Part shown: positions 1-13,468 of the stretch, piece by piece
Layout: each line of letters starts with the position of its first letter
How positions within the stretch are numbered: position 1 is the stretch's first letter
Notes under the pieces: model-generated
What the model was told of the DNA's origin: nothing
Seen by the model: the letters and a program-made list of their open reading frames with translations, nothing else
Database searches by the model: none
Translations under genes and position numbers: made by a program
From: Callaeas wilsoni
Taxonomy: Eukaryota; Chordata; Aves; Passeriformes; Callaeidae
DNA: 64,000 nucleotides
Direction: 5' to 3'
NCBI GenBank assembly: GCA_013398955.1
Contig: VWPU01009673.1
Coordinates: 62,001 to 126,000, forward strand

Positions 1-1135
1 CTGGAAGCAATATAATTTGTAAATTATCATGTAGTTACCGTCAATACTGTGTGATCTTTTTAAACGCATAGATATCTACACCCTTTGGGACTTTTCATAC
101 ACTTCTGTGTGTCTGGAGTTCTTTTAACTGGAATTCTTGCTAATTATCATTATAGCTATTTCGATATATGTAGAGTTTTTTTTGTGATTTGAGTCACAGG
201 AATGCCTATTTTTGAACATTTTGCTCTCTGCTGCATAGGACAGAAAAGCATAGTTCCTCTCTTTTTTTAAAAGCTAAGCACTCCTTGAAGCATGATATGT
301 CTCAGCTAGGAGGAGTGGTGCTGGTTCAGTTCTGATTTTTTTTTTCAATTGCAGCTAGGATATGAGGGAAGAAGACTGTCTTTTCCCATCTTGGGAGAGC
401 TTCTCTGTTCTCCAGGTTATCCTTGGAGAGCTGCTGAAGTCATGAGGATGTAGTACTGGAGGGCAAACCACATAACCTGGCTGGTTTAGTGTATTCCAGG
501 ATGGCACTGGAAAAAAACCAGCTCAATATTACATGTGTAATGTTATCACAAAGTTGTTAAAGCTTCCCTTCATTACTCTTCCTCTTGAGGCTGCACTTTG
601 AGAGGATGAGAAGATGCCCAGTTTTTACAATCTCCATGCAAAAGAATACTATAGAATAGAAGAGAGTGGGATTTTAAAAATTGCTAAGTAAGTGGCAGGT
701 GATCGTGGGGCAAATGGATTGTTACTGTCTGTGCTGACATAGACCTCTGTACTACCTGTAAATGGGGATTCTGGACTTCCTTGAGCTGAAATAAGCAATT
801 AAATGAAACATTTGGAACATATTTTTTATCTGGTTGCCACCTGTGAATGGCTCTGCTGGAAAGATGTCCTTTTGAACCAAGGCCTGCTCCACCATTGTTC
901 CCAAAGCTACAGGGCAAGGAAATAGTGTGGATTAATCTCAGTGGCAACTGTCTCAGCTCCCACTAAATCCAGTGCAAATGTTAGATGGGCCACTAATTGT
1001 CCTGCTGTTGTAGGCATTTATTAGGACTCAACTGCTTTTTTTTTTTTTTTTTAATTTTGACTTAAAATGCTGTCTTTCATTCTTGCTGTGAGCTTTATGT
1101 TAAGGGTTGCACATGGGCAGAGTACTTGGAGCTAT

Positions 1136-1175
1136 AACTTTAAGGTCCCTCCCAACCCAAACCATTCTGTAATTC
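1136..1175 (+). repeat. CR1 LINE 3' end, short fragment
   Basis: The stretch matches the conserved CR1 tail (TTTAAGGTCCC..CCAACCCAAACCATTCT). Only the last ~40 bases of the element are recognisable, as expected for the strong 5' truncation of CR1 insertions. It lies in the transcript-sense orientation of SLC7A11. Confidence 0.7.
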
Positions 1176-1570
1176 TACTGTATTATACTTCTATGTAGCT
1201 ATGATGTAGCTGATTTTAAAAAGGAAGAGGCAAGTACAGGCTTGAACCACTTAGAGCTTGTAACAGCTCCAGGTGTGCAATTCTTAATGTTTGTCAATGG
1301 TTAGGATGCATGCAAATTACTTACAGCAAAAGAGGTGAACACAGTGAAGTCTTCTGCCCTGCACCTGCCGAAGTAAATGTTTGCCTGAGAATCAGTCACA
1401 GTTGTGCATTTCCAGGTGTGTGACAGCTTCTGAAGTAACTGAGGTGAATGATTAGCTCCATTCCCATGTGAACCAGCAGGCTGCAAACCCCCAGTGAATG
1501 TACCAAAGGGACATGCCGGGTTTGGGATGCCACAGCAGAGGGATGGAAGGAATGCTCTAGCAGAGAGTGG

Positions 1571-1667
1571 GGATGGGGCTTTGAGCAACCTGGTGTAGTG
1601 GAAAGTGTCCCTACCTCTGGAAACAAGATGATCTTTAAGGTCCCTTCCAACCTAAAGCATTCTGTGC
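1571..1667 (+). repeat. CR1 LINE 3' end
   Basis: Consensus words appear in the expected order: a GATGGGG..TGAGCAACCTGG block, TAGTGGAAAGTGTCCC, then GATGATCTTTAAGGTCCC and CCAACCTAAAGCATTCTGT. The element is 5'-truncated and diverged. Confidence 0.85.
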
Positions 1668-3557
1668 AGGTGAGCCCTAGAACACATACTGAGATGCATA
1701 GGAAGGTGGAAGCATCTGCTATTAGACATTAAGTTTCCCAGATAGGGACTACATTTCTTTCTGTGGTGTACGGCACCAGGAAAACCTTTTGGAGTATGGC
1801 ATGTGCCATTGGGAATGCAGGACAGAGGCAGGGAAAGGGGGATGCTTGTGCCCTTGCCCAGTCCCCTTTGTGCTCCAAGCAGCTGTTTGTAGAGGCAGAA
1901 AGGGCTTCGGAGGCTGTGGGAATCTGTGGAGGTGCAGCTGCCTGCCCAGGTGCAATAAATTTCAGACTTAGGTCTATAAGTAGGATAAATACTCTGGGTC
2001 TGAGGCACTGGGATGCCGAAGAAATATGAAACCCTAGAGAGCTGAAACAGAGACAGTGGGAATGAGCGAAGCAGGGAGCAAGCACCTTTTACATTACAGA
2101 AGGGAGAACAGAAAAGCTTAAAAAGAAATCTCAAAGTGAATGTCATTACTTTTTGAACAGAGTTTTGGAAGTGGTGTTGAATTCTCACTTTGGAAATGCC
2201 ACTGTTCCTTCTTTTGTGTAAGGATATTATTATAACTGCAATTATCATAAGATGTAAAAGTAGCTGTTTCTGTCTCTCGCTAAACCCCCTTTTGATGTCT
2301 TATATTTAAGCCTGAACACATTTCTTTATTCCTCTTTGTTCAAGTGCTTCTCTCATGCAGCTATTAGCAGGACCTGAAGAAACATGAACTTAATGTTTAT
2401 TTTAGAAGGAGCTGTGGTTGCAGTGTTAATGTACAATTTTTTAAAATAGCCTGAAATAATTTTATTATCAAGAATATGTGGAACAACATTAAAGTGTGAC
2501 AACAAATTTATCTTCCTTGTTTTGAAAATTATGCTTTGCATATACATGCTGGGTCAATAACAATTGTTTGAAATAAAATACCTAAATAATCCTTGAAGCA
2601 GAACTTCACCAAAAAACTCCTTGTGCAGCCACATCACATGCAGCTTTGATCTTTTTTATTTTCTTACACTATAAAGATCAGCCTCAAACTGAGGTCTTAT
2701 TGTATTGCATTGTCTAAATAATAGGTGAATGAAGGAACAGCCAGGTCTCTGAGAGAGTTTGTCACCTGAAAATTGACAGGACCCATGTTGTCTGGAGCAG
2801 GAAATTTAGAGGACTAGAAATCATGCGTGTTGAATTTTAAGACTCATTTCTTGTACATACTCTTTGATCTCATCTGTATTCTTCAGTACCCACTGTGTAC
2901 TCTCAAGAAACAGGCCAAATTTTTACAATCAAGGCCCTAAAAACAGATCATGCCTGAAGGGCACTTCCCTCTTCCCTTCCCAGGCTGAGTGGAGTCCAGG
3001 ATCAGTGCTATAGTTCATCAAGAATATTGGCAGTCTCCAGATGAGAAGATAACACAGGAGTGTTTTCACATCACAGCAACATCTTCAGTGCCTTGTCAAA
3101 GTCAGGACAGATTGTGTTAGATGCTGGCCAAACAGAATCTCACTTTAACAAAATTGTGCTCCATCCTCACTGTGAGTAGATGATTGGCCTGAATGCTTCA
3201 AATTGTGAAGATTAGGCTTGTGTTGGAAGAGAGAGAAAATATTATTTCACTTTAAGGGGAGGGAAACTTAGGCTCAAATTCCTTACTGACTTCAAGGCAG
3301 TCTGTCATCAAGTGGGCAATTAGAGAGAGATGTTAATTTATAGCCCTTGTTTTATTACAATATTTTATTTCTTTGGCAGTGTAGGTTTTTGTTAGTGTTG
3401 TTGAACTTAGGAAGTATTTTTCATTTAGTGGACAAAAATGATAGCATTTCAAAGGATGTGGATTCTGAAAGTATTTTACAGCATAGATTACAGTTACAGT
3501 TAAGTTCAGCTGCTATTTGGCATAATCCTTTCTTTTTTTTTTCTCTCTCTGTCTTCG

Positions 3558-3587
3558 CCCCCCCACCCCATTTCTTCCCCGCCTCCC
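3558..3587 (-). other. G-quadruplex motif on the minus strand
   Basis: Four C runs of 3-7 bases with loops of 1, 7 and 4 bases on the + strand give a G3+N1-7 pattern on the - strand. It follows a T/C-rich tract at 3529-3557, so the whole block is a strand-asymmetric polypyrimidine element. Nothing shows that it is functional. Confidence 0.5.
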
Positions 3588-5613
3588 TTATTGAACCATT
3601 TCATTTGCAAATATTTCATTTCTGTTTGTAAAATAACTTTGGTCCAGCCCAGGCAATTTATCATTGTTTAAAAAGTTACACAGTGCGAAGAACATATTAT
3701 TGAGATGTATAGTGTTTATAAGTGTGGTCTCAGATTGATAAATCATGTCTTGTGCTGTTGAAAAGCCAAGAGATGAATTGCTTTGCTACGACCTTGGGGT
3801 CTGAGATTAGTCAGTTTGTCTATTAGATTTTTGTAGTGTTCTTCTCACTTCATTTATTCCTTCTTTTCCAAGGCACCGAGAAACACTAGCTGTATAGCAA
3901 GTCACCAGAGCTTGATGTCATCAAATGTTTTGTAAAATCAGAATATCAAAATGTTTGATATAATCTATTTTTATACTGTTTTTAAATAATGTGAATGTCA
4001 TGTCTAGCCAATGTGTGCCACCCATTCATTCTAATTATAGGTCGACTTTGCATCTCTGAGGACTGAGTGAGAGAAATAAAGTATTAGGGATGTTTTCTTC
4101 AGTCTATCTGAGCATTATAGAGCTGCAGATGGATGGGAGGGGAATGGTGGCTAAGATGCTACAACTCTTCCAGCTCCCTTGTTATTTGTAGCCATCTGAT
4201 TTTTGGCACTTCGCATTAAAATGCAGCCCCCTACCAAAGTCAGTCAGAAACTTGAATTGCACTGTTGCTCGTTGTCAATCTAGCCACTGATTAGGGATCA
4301 GATTCCCAGTAATCGAAAGCGTAAAAAATATTTTCAGTGTTAATTGAGAGGATGCAAGCCTTTGATATTTCTGCCTCTCTGCTTCTTAATTTTTTTTTAA
4401 AATTATTTTATAATTTAATGACAAGATTTACTCTGAAGAGGAATATTAATGTCAGTACTCTTAGAGACTAGAAAGGTTTATCTGCCTGGAGTTTGAAATC
4501 TTTCTTGTGTCATTATATTCTACTTATTCCTAAAAGATACATTTGACTCCAATTCATTTTTTTCATGTCAGGCTACCACACCAAATATTCAGTGCAGAAG
4601 TTATAGGATTACTTTGTGATATTTTACCTGAAGATAATCAAAAGAGACAGATGCTAATCTTTCCAGTATTTTGTAAAGCCCATTTGCTCATGTGAATTCA
4701 CCAGATTACCTTAAAGGAAAAGTCAGGTCAGATAAGTGAGCATTTGCATTTTTTCCTCTATATATTATTTGTGTCTTGGTATTTTTTTGCACTTGAATAC
4801 TTATTCTTCATTCTAGAGTGAGGATATTTTAATTAGCCACCCCACAGCTATTTTTATTTCTCTTTAATAGAAGTTTTATACTTTCTAAGTTTGACTGTAT
4901 CAAACAGCATTACAGTCTGCTTAAATTCTTTCAGTTATCTGGAAGGCATCTCAGATGAGGTGTCCAAACCTGGTGAATTCAACAACAATTTATACAGTTT
5001 ATTTGTGCCCTCTATAAGTGATAAAATCATGTTTTCAGATCTATAAAATCCTTTAATGGGGAGCTGAATCTGCCAAATAAAGAAAAAAATTAATTTACTG
5101 GCTCAAATGTACTTACATGAAACCAAGCATGAGTTTTGCTATTTGTGAAATGTATGAAAAGCATTTAATTAAGAATGTAATTCAGTAGTATTGGTGTGTG
5201 TTTGAGAGGGACAAATAGACAATTACTAACTCTCAGGGGAGTTGACTCACCAGCATGAGACTGTTCTTAATAAAATGATCTTTCCTTTACTTTTGCTCTC
5301 TCGCTAACCTTATTAGCTCCTTACTATTTCCATGCCTCACATCTTCAGCTCACTCATTGTTTCTTTTAGAAATTACTAGTAATTAATTTCTGAAACTAAA
5401 TATTTCAGTCTTGGATGCATATTTTTAATGGATTCAGATTTCTGAAATCTCAGTATGGGAAAGAACTTTTTTCCCTTCATAAATTTCTTTCATTCTTTTT
5501 AGATGAAGGATGCCACTCTTGCTGTAAGTTGGAAATTCTCTTATGAGTGGGACCTGAATATTCTGAGTTGCTTTGCCTTTATATTCTTTTTTCACTCCTA
5601 GTTTGGGAGATTT

Positions 5614-5667
5614 TAGACCAGGCTGCTCAGGGCCCCATCCAACCTGGCCTTGAACACTCCTGGGTTC
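5614..5667 (-). repeat. CR1 LINE fragment, reverse orientation
   Basis: Read on the - strand this is the CR1 block TTCAAGGCCAGGTTGGATGG followed by GGCCCTGAGCAGCCTGGTCT. The terminal CR1 words (ATGATCTTTAAGG..) are absent on the low-coordinate side, so the 3' end is lost or highly diverged. Confidence 0.75.
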
Positions 5668-8269
5668 TGGCTCCAACATTTCCCCTCTTCACTCTCCATT
5701 CTACCCCCAGGAGATGTGCCATAAATGCCCTCACCTTGACAATCTGTTGGTTCTGCTGACAAAAAATGTCACATGTGATACATGCAAATGATTGAAGGCT
5801 TACAACTTGCTTGTGAGCCCTAATTGTGGTCTGTCTGTGATAGGATTTGTTGGGAGTCACTGAATCCACAGAATATTTCCAACCACAGGAAGAAGTGAAA
5901 CTGTGACTTTAACTGTGTTAGCAGCTTGAGTTAAAATGGGAAAAGGGTCAGAATGGAATTGGAAATGGTAACCCAAATTAAAATCCAAGTAATTGGTTTC
6001 TTTCTTTTTTCATTAACTTCAATTACATTGGACTGGATTTTTGGATTTGATAGTGTGGATTATCTTGTACTCTTGTAGTGACGACATTTCTTTGGCCCTG
6101 TAATTTTTGAGAGTTCCAAAGTAGTAGCTACCATATATAATATAATTAACTGATGATGCAGATTCGGTCCTTCTGTTCTTATTTTCCTTACTCTTGGCTG
6201 TTGAACACAAATTCCTCCTGCCACACCTGAGTGTCCCCTGCCCCACAGGTACATTGGGTCTTACTTAACAGCAGTGCTGCGTCACAAGAGAGAGGGAATA
6301 GAGAGCACAGCTGGAAAGCACAGTGTGCCGTGCATCTGAAGGGATCCAGATGTATGCAGAAAAACACTGCAAATCCCCTGCCTTGTCTTTGACAGATGCA
6401 CTTTGTGTTTGAGCAGTGCTCTGAATTCAGCAGAGCAATAGATGCAGGCAACAGAGGGTCTGGGAAGATGACTCAGTGTGTGAATTCACCTGTCATCTGG
6501 CTGATCACAGGGAGCAAAGGCTTCAGCAGCAGGGATAACAAAAAGACTGCAGATTTCACTGGGCACTATTCCTCTTCCTTACCTCTGCAGACAGGCAGAG
6601 GCAGCCGCTGTGTGTGCCTGCTGCTTTCCAGAGTCTGCATGTTTTCCTTATGCTTTTAGTTAGGGACTGACCTAATGGATGCTGTTACAGTCTAGGATGT
6701 TCAGGGATGTGTATATGACACACATTCAACACATATTATCAGATATTTTTATTTCTTTTTCCTTTTCCCGTGTGCAGTTGCTTGCTTTTTTTCCCCTACC
6801 CCATTTTGTTTTGATCCTTATATCACTGCTGAGTCCTGCGGTGAAATTCTACACCATGAGAGAGATGACTCTCGGGTGCTGTATCTTTGTCATTGGCAGT
6901 TGCTTTCTAAACACCAGTTTAGCCTTAGAATTGGTTCAGCTGTCTTCAGGTCTTTCTATTTCCTACTTCCACTTTATTATCTTTCTATTTTATGTAAAAA
7001 AAAAAGAAAAGTGATGTTCTGTTTAGAAACTGACTGCAGTGAAGAGCTACCTGTGGCAGGGTTTAAACTGATATGCCAGTCAATATGTGTAAATTAGAAA
7101 AGAGACCGATGTAATCTATAGTGTCTGTAAAGATTTCGAAGATGTACCTTGACCATTAATCAAGACCATAAGGATGTCTTATAAAAATGCAGTTGAGACG
7201 ACTAATAATTCACTATTGAATAAAGCAAGGCAAGGTCACTTGTATAATTGCCTGTTCTAACATTTATATTCCTTATAGAAAATACTCCTACTCACATAAA
7301 AGTTGAGCTGAAGGCCATGAAAATATTCAGGACTAGGCAATGCAGATTCCATACCTAAACTTTGAGGATGCACTAAAAACACAGTAGCTGTCTTTTCCTA
7401 TGTATTTGTTTGATTTTTATAGACTGAATTATTATTTCATACAGAATTAACTTATAGCACACTCCTGGCATGGGTATTGGAGAAGAGTGAGTGGGAAAAT
7501 GGCAGAATAAAAATGATTGCTATAGATGCATGGTTAGATACAGTATTGCTGTGCTAGGTTTTATCTGTGCATATGTGTGTTGAAATTAATAGTGCTGCTC
7601 TTTTTCCCCTAATTGTCTCATATAGAATCTAACTCCTTTTATGTCTCAAAAATGTATAAGGATACCACCAAGACATTAGTCATTAATCAGGAAGGTAGTC
7701 AGCTACGTGAAAAATCAAATCTATTCAGCAAACATAGGTGGAGGATGGAAGGAAAAAGATAAATTGCAAGGGCAGAGAGTGTAATACCATACTGCGCTAT
7801 ACCAGGACACAGGGATAGTAGTGGCTGTGTTCTGTGTGTGTTGTTGGGAGGGAAGATGGTAAAGCAAGGTGGGAGTGCATGCTGCCTGTGGGATTGTCCC
7901 CCCCCTAAGGCAGCATCTACATTAAGACAATACTTCAGAAGCCATTGCTTTGATATGTTTGTTTCTGTTTATGTAGTCTCTATGGCTTAACATAAAGAAG
8001 CAACTTGAAATGAAAATGACGGGATGAATTCCTTCACAATTCTGGAGACAACTGAAACTTTTTGAAGATTATTTGTTAGAACTATTCAACAGTCCTAAAA
8101 ATGCATCATTGAGGCAGGATCCTACTGCAGGAGAGATGGGTGGGAGAGGTTCCTGCAAACTCACTGGATGAGTGGACATGCAGATGCCTGGGCTGCTGTG
8201 ATGCATGTCCTTATTTCTTTTTTTATCCAGAGCCAGTGGAGAAAGGGCGTCTGGGCTAATCTCAGGGGC

Positions 8270-8378
8270 AATGAGGATTGAGCAAACAGGTCAAGGGGAA
8301 GGTGTCCTTGTCCATGGCAGAGGGTTGGAACTAGGTGGTCTTTAAGCTCCCTTCCAACCAAAACTATTGTATGATTTC
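8270..8378 (+). repeat. CR1 LINE 3' end
   Basis: The CR1 end is recognisable from GGAAGGTGTCCTTGTCCATG, GTTGGAACTAGGTGGTCTTT, CTCCCTTCCAACC and a diverged ATTGTATGATTTC terminus. The region just upstream (about 8225-8270) may belong to the same copy but is too diverged to be sure. Confidence 0.85.
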
Positions 8379-9016
8379 AGTCTTTCGATTTTTACAAGTG
8401 ACTGCTTTCGTTAATTCATTGGTGACAATGGAAGGTGCTGTGGCCAGGTATGGGTGAGGTTTTGCTTGCAGTGTACACAGAAGAGGCAAACATCTACATG
8501 GAAATGGACACTTAGGATATAGGCCCTCAAACAGGTTTTCCTTTGCCAAGCCTGTGGTACATCTTTTGAGGAAACAAAGTCCAAGGAACTCAGGTGGAGC
8601 TTCCTGGTCTCCCTCCTGCTTCAGAGTGGAGAAGGTGTGTCCCGGGTGCCAAGACTGTGGCTAGCTGCTGCAGAGGGTCCTGCAGCCACTCTGTTTCATG
8701 GAGCTTTGGTGTCTCCAAGGTGCGAGGATGTGACAAGCCCACGTGTTGGCCCTGTCTGTCCCCGCAGTGGCTATTCAGTGCTATTCAGCACATGGTGCTG
8801 TGCCACTGCACAGCAGATTGCTCCTTTCCAGCCCTCATGGCTCATTTTGTTTGCCAATGTGATAACCTGCTGAGTGTAAGGTTTGTTTTCTCTCCTTTTG
8901 CTGGTTTTACTTTTTTGTTTTTTAAATAATTTCTGTTTGTTTATGTGAATCATGGTTACTATGAATCAGCTCTCCTAAGCAAGTAAAACAAATGTTTATC
9001 CATCTCTCTGGGTAGC

Positions 9017-9019
<3 letters not shown>

Positions 9020-9058
<39 letters not shown>

Positions 9059-9067
9059 AAAAAAAAA
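9020..9067. repeat. Poly(A) tract
   Basis: A run of 38 A residues is followed by one C and a further nine A residues. CR1, the dominant avian LINE, does not end in poly(A), so the tract is either a simple repeat or a poly(A) tail of something retroposed. The preceding bases look like no known transcript. Confidence 0.9.
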
Positions 9068-10742
9068 CTGCTTTACTAGCAGGGTAATGTAATGTAACAC
9101 AAAACATTGCAACCTCCGAAGTTTCCATTCCCCTGGATTTTCCTTCATTTTCACCAGCTGAAACACATGCAAAACTGTTCTAACATCTATTTCTGTTTCA
9201 CTGAGGGACATAGCAGTACCTGTACAGAAGGGTGACAGTATCCTCTTTATAGGGAACCTGAGCTGCTCAGCAAAATTTTCATTGTGGGAACAAAAATCCC
9301 TTGCAAGACTGATGTTCTGCTGAAGGTCCAGAACTGTAGAGCAGATTGTGTTTTACTGGAGAGATGGTAGGTTTCTCAGGGCTGAGCAGCTCTTCTCTTG
9401 GCCACAGTGAAGGTTCCATTAGACATTTTCACTCTCTTTTGGTGGTTCATAAGCAGGAGGCCTGACTGAAATTACTGGGAAAGAGATGGGCAGCAGTGTA
9501 TTAGGGGTAGATAGAAAAATGAATAAATTCACTAGGATGACAAGTCCAGCTGAGGTGGTTTGGAACAGTCACTGCAGCTGCACCTCACATCTCTTGTCTT
9601 GGGTCCTAAGAGTGTTGCACTCTTTTGTGAAAGCAAGCGTGTTTTATAGAACTTCCATTCCGGGTGCTGCTTTGCATTATAGGCAAACCTCTCCCAGGTT
9701 TTCTCCTTCCCACTTTAAAACTGGAACCTGGTTTTGTCTGATGTTTGAGCTCTTATTTCTGTATTTACCAACTGCATTATCTCTTATGGAGGTGACTCAG
9801 AGCACAAATATTTTGGTCTGAGATTTAAATCTGTGTTTCAAATAGCACTGAAATCTCACTGTAAACCCCAGTCAAAACCATGAAATTCCTTATGAAATTG
9901 TAGATCAGCCTTTTCTTGTGGGTACTACCCAGGTTTATAGCCTGGGTATAGAAAAGAGGTCTCACAGCCATTTATCCTGGTATTTCTGAAAGCAAGCCAC
10001 TCCCACTATCTGTGGTTAGTTATATAGGGCAGCGGCAGCTACTTTAATTCATAGTGCAATGTTGTGATCTGTATGTGGTGCATGCTCTCCTGAAGCCAGA
10101 AGGGGATGACCCTCTTCTGCCACTTTTTATTTCCTTTTCTCTTTAATGCTTAGCCTCAAAAATGAAGAAGAGCAGAGGGCTAAGGCAGTGTTAGGTAAGC
10201 ATGGTGTTATACCAGGGCATGTAGCAGCATCTTGCTTGCCATTAACAGTAAATCTTTTATTGGAGCACCATTAGGCTGATGCTGGCACCATCTGACAGAG
10301 GTGGTGAGATGACTGTCAGAGAAAGTAAGACAGCATTTTTTACTGGAATAAGATACAGTATTGCAAAATAAAATAGAAAGAAAGCAATGGACAACAAAAA
10401 TTGCAAGGGCTGTATGCTCTTTATTGCAGTCATGCACATCAGATTGGAGTTTTATAATGCACAAAGAGTCATTAACATGTGCCATGCCACCATGAGAAGT
10501 TATTCTTTAGAACGGCATGGTCAAAATTCCAATAGCAATGATATTACTGCACACAAGAAAAGGAATATGTTTCACTTAGTTCAGCCAGCACAATAACTTA
10601 CTCTGATGCAGTCTTTTTCTATGAGACATTAAATGGGGTTCTCTTATCTGATTGTTCAGCTTTAATAGGTAGTGAGATTGTTGGCTTGTATTTAAGATAT
10701 GCAGTAGTCATATCAAAATGACACAATTTGGCTTTTTACATC

Positions 10743-11839
10743 TGTCTTGGTATGAAAGACAGGTGTCTCTAAGGAAGGCAGGAGCCTCCCTTGGAATGGA
10801 AAATGTAAACTCCTTCCCTCCGAATTATTATAATTTTAAAATTAAGGGGCTCTCAGGCGAAGATATGAGAATAGGAATAACAGTTCTTTACTAGTATGTA
10901 TAATAAGGTAAACAAACAACAACTCTGGCATTAACAACAAACAGAACCAGGAACCCAGTGATGGCCTTCTCGGCGGTCAGGCGCTTTCCCCTTTGGAGCA
11001 GTGACGGTCACAGCCGGCAGGGGCGCTGGTGGCTCCCGGGGCGCAGGGCAGGTGCCATGCTTCCCGCGCAGCTGCAGGGGGCGCTGTGGCTCAGGGAGTA
11101 CACGGTAATGGCGGCATGACCAAGACGGGGGCGGGATGGGAGGGAGGTTCGCTTCACAAAACCCCAGGGACAGCCGAGCCTGGTGCCCAGCAGGACTCTC
11201 AGAAGCGGCAAGCTGGGACAGCAGGAACGAGCAAGAATTCCCAGGGCGGTGGAGGAGATGTATCAAACTCCGGAGCTGTAGTGGGAACCCCGGGACTNAG
11301 GGGGTGCAACAGTGTAGTGAAGGCTCCAAGCAGTGCCGAAGAAGCGGCGAGGGCGGGCCAGCGGCAGCCCGGCTCCAAGCAGGGCAGGGAGAGGCAGGCT
11401 CAGGATCTCGGGCACCCGAGCAGATTGTGAAAAGTCCCTCTTTTAGTGAGGTAGGTGTTAATAAGGACCCCGTTCAGTGGCTGCTCTTGGGAGGAGAGGC
11501 TCACCCCAAGGCAGAAGAAGCAGGACTGGGCTGGACTACAGCGGTGGCAGCAAATTCCCTTCCCCAAGCAGCAGCTCTGACTGTCCTCCTCCGAAGCCAA
11601 GAGAGAGCGAGCTTGCAGCTGCCCCAGCCCCGTCTTTTACCAGCCCAATTCTCGCGGTATCTCTGCCCCTCTCAGAGAAACCCTGAGATAAGAGAAGTGC
11701 AGCCAGATGCCCTCCTCCCCTGAGCTTGGCCACTTCATTTGCTTTCCTTAAGTACCCAGTCCTTACTTTTTCCTAGCAACTTATGGGACAAAATTCCCTA
11801 AGTAAAAAGAAACAAAAGGAAAGAACTTAACCCCCAACA
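10743..11839. mobile_element. Solo LTR (copy 1 of a paired ~1 kb family), 5-bp target duplication
   Basis: The element starts TGTCTTGG and ends CCCCCAACA, and is flanked by an exact 5-bp duplication ACATC (10738-10742 and 11840-11844). It is alignable by eye with the element at 16451-17417: shared blocks include CCCTCCGAATT, AATTAAGGGGCTCTCAGGC, GAGAATAGGAATAACAGTTC and GGTGTTAATAAGG. The middle is GC-rich, unlike its surroundings. The 5-bp duplication fits ERVL or similar avian ERVs. Orientation is uncertain because I see no clear AATAAA; the minus orientation gives a start of TGTTGGGGG and an end of CCAAGACA. The internal N is at about 11298. Confidence 0.85.
11298..11298. other. Single ambiguous base (N)
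   Basis: This is the only non-ACGT character noticed. It falls inside a GC-rich part of the LTR, where sequencing or polishing is difficult, so it is more likely technical than biological. Confidence 0.9.
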
Positions 11840-13169
11840 ACATCTTTCCTGTAGATGAGTACATCCTTTCTTGCGTTACAGCAGTATTTTCATCAGAGGA
11901 GCATTGATCTTAGCAAGTGCATGCTAAGATTCTTATTCCCCTGCACACCCTTTCACTGCATGGTGGCTGTTTTATGTGAGTGCTTATGGGTGTGCCGATG
12001 TTCTGGGAGCAGGTTCTGGTCACTTACAGTGTAGCTTACATGTTGATATTTGACTGTGAAAATGTTGGAATTTTAAACACACGGTGACAGTGATATTTTA
12101 TTTATGGAATGGCTACTGTTAACTGACTGACCATTAGGGTTTTTAGTCATTTAAATTAAAGTACAGCCTATATCCGTGAAACATAAACTAAGAGGATTTA
12201 TATAAGATTATAAACGCTCCAGGGGTGCTGTGAAGTGAATAATCTGCACTTCACAAGTTGTGGTGCTGTGGTTTATTATGTCAACCCTCATTCACTTGTA
12301 ACACTTGCTGTTGAACAAGTGCTATTATTTGCGTCTTCACCTTGTCATTACGTTTTGTTTATTGAGAAAAAGTTGCCTATATAATAATAGTATTTAATTT
12401 TTTCAAGTATGATGGAATGGAAAATCCCTTACAAGAAGAGTTTTCATATCATCATTTGAAAAGATCTAACAGCAATTTAGAGACCGCCTCTGTAGATCAT
12501 GAGAATAGATAATGAATAGGAGCACTCTGATATGACCAGAGGTTTAACTTATATGTGGGGATATTTTAAAGGAAAGAAAATTTACGTTCATCCAACTCTG
12601 TAAAGGAATGGCAGGCACTTCTAGTTTATCATGTATGTTTATTACAGGAAAAAACAGTTTTTAGGCAAAACCAGATAAAAGTGAAGACTTATCCACAAGG
12701 AACATAGAAGACCATGAAATTCCTTTTCCTTGGGCGAAACTCCCATTAGAGAATAAGCTGCTTGTGAGTCGAAGGATGAAATATTTCAATGGATGTGAAA
12801 ATATGCAGAAATGCTTTAGGATTCTTGCTTGGTGATTGTGAAAGCCATGAGGAGAGGCTTTTTCTTAGCTGCAGGCTATCCCAGACATGAATAGATCTAA
12901 GCTGTAGGCCACCTCAGCTTAGTGTTAAGGGTTGAGAGAGTCATCATGCTGTACTAGAACGACCCTGAAGCACAGTGAATTACATATTTTCTCTGCTTTT
13001 AAGAGCATAATTTTGCCCACAGTGGCCCATATCCTGCCATTTGCTTTGTGCTTATTTTGGTTACTGAAAAAATGCCTTGCAAGCACTATTGCTAAACTAA
13101 CACATAAATTTGTCCTGCTCCCCAGAGCTAATGTTTTTAAATGGAGGCCTGCAAGAAAAATGAAGACAG

Positions 13170-13468
13170 AATTTTTAGAAGGATCGGTTGCAATCTATAG
13201 AAAAAGTGGTAATGATTTTAAACTAAAGGAGGATAAGTTTACGTTAGATACCTGGAAGAAGGGTTTTATGATAAGGATTGTAAAGCAGTGGAATGGGTTG
13301 CTCAGGGCAATGGTAGATGCCCCATCCCCAGAAACATTCAAGACCAGGTTGGGTGGGGTTCTGAGCAATCTGATCTAGTGGAAGGTGTCCGTGCTCTTCC
13401 CAGGGAAGTATGACTAGATGACATTTAATGGTCCATTTCAACCCAAACCTTTCTATGATTCTACGATT
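13170..13468 (+). repeat. CR1 LINE 3' end, relatively long copy
   Basis: About 300 bases of CR1 3' sequence: a segment like TGGAAGAAGGGTTTTATGAT, then AGCAGTGGAATGGGTTGCTC, GATGCCCCATCCCCAGAAAC, TTCAAGACCAGGTTGGGTGG, ATCTGATCTAGTGGAAGGTG, TGACTAGATGACATTTAATG and a terminal TTCTATGATTCTACGATT. This copy best shows the family identity in the left half of the window. Confidence 0.92.

Larger units (their letters stand above)
1..10742 (+). other. Inferred SLC7A11 intron 6, first part: no gene recognised
   Basis: This AT-rich stretch holds no exon I can recognise. It contains CR1 LINE tails (listed separately), a C-rich G-quadruplex motif at 3558-3587 and a long A tract at 9020-9067. It is called intron only because the first SLC7A11 exon in the window starts at 24423 in the middle of the protein, so earlier exons must lie upstream. 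I looked for coding signatures of the preceding exons (the TM6 segment and the short linker before TM7) and did not find them by eye. A short exon could have been missed. Confidence 0.6.

Noticed and set aside
11136..11723. 195-codon open frame
   Set aside because: It is inside solo LTR copy 1 and crosses the N. Openness is explained by GC-rich composition, and there is no matching protein in copy 2.
12932..13378. 148-codon open frame
   Set aside because: Its second half is CR1 3' sequence (13170-13468), which is non-coding in the element, and the first half matches nothing known.
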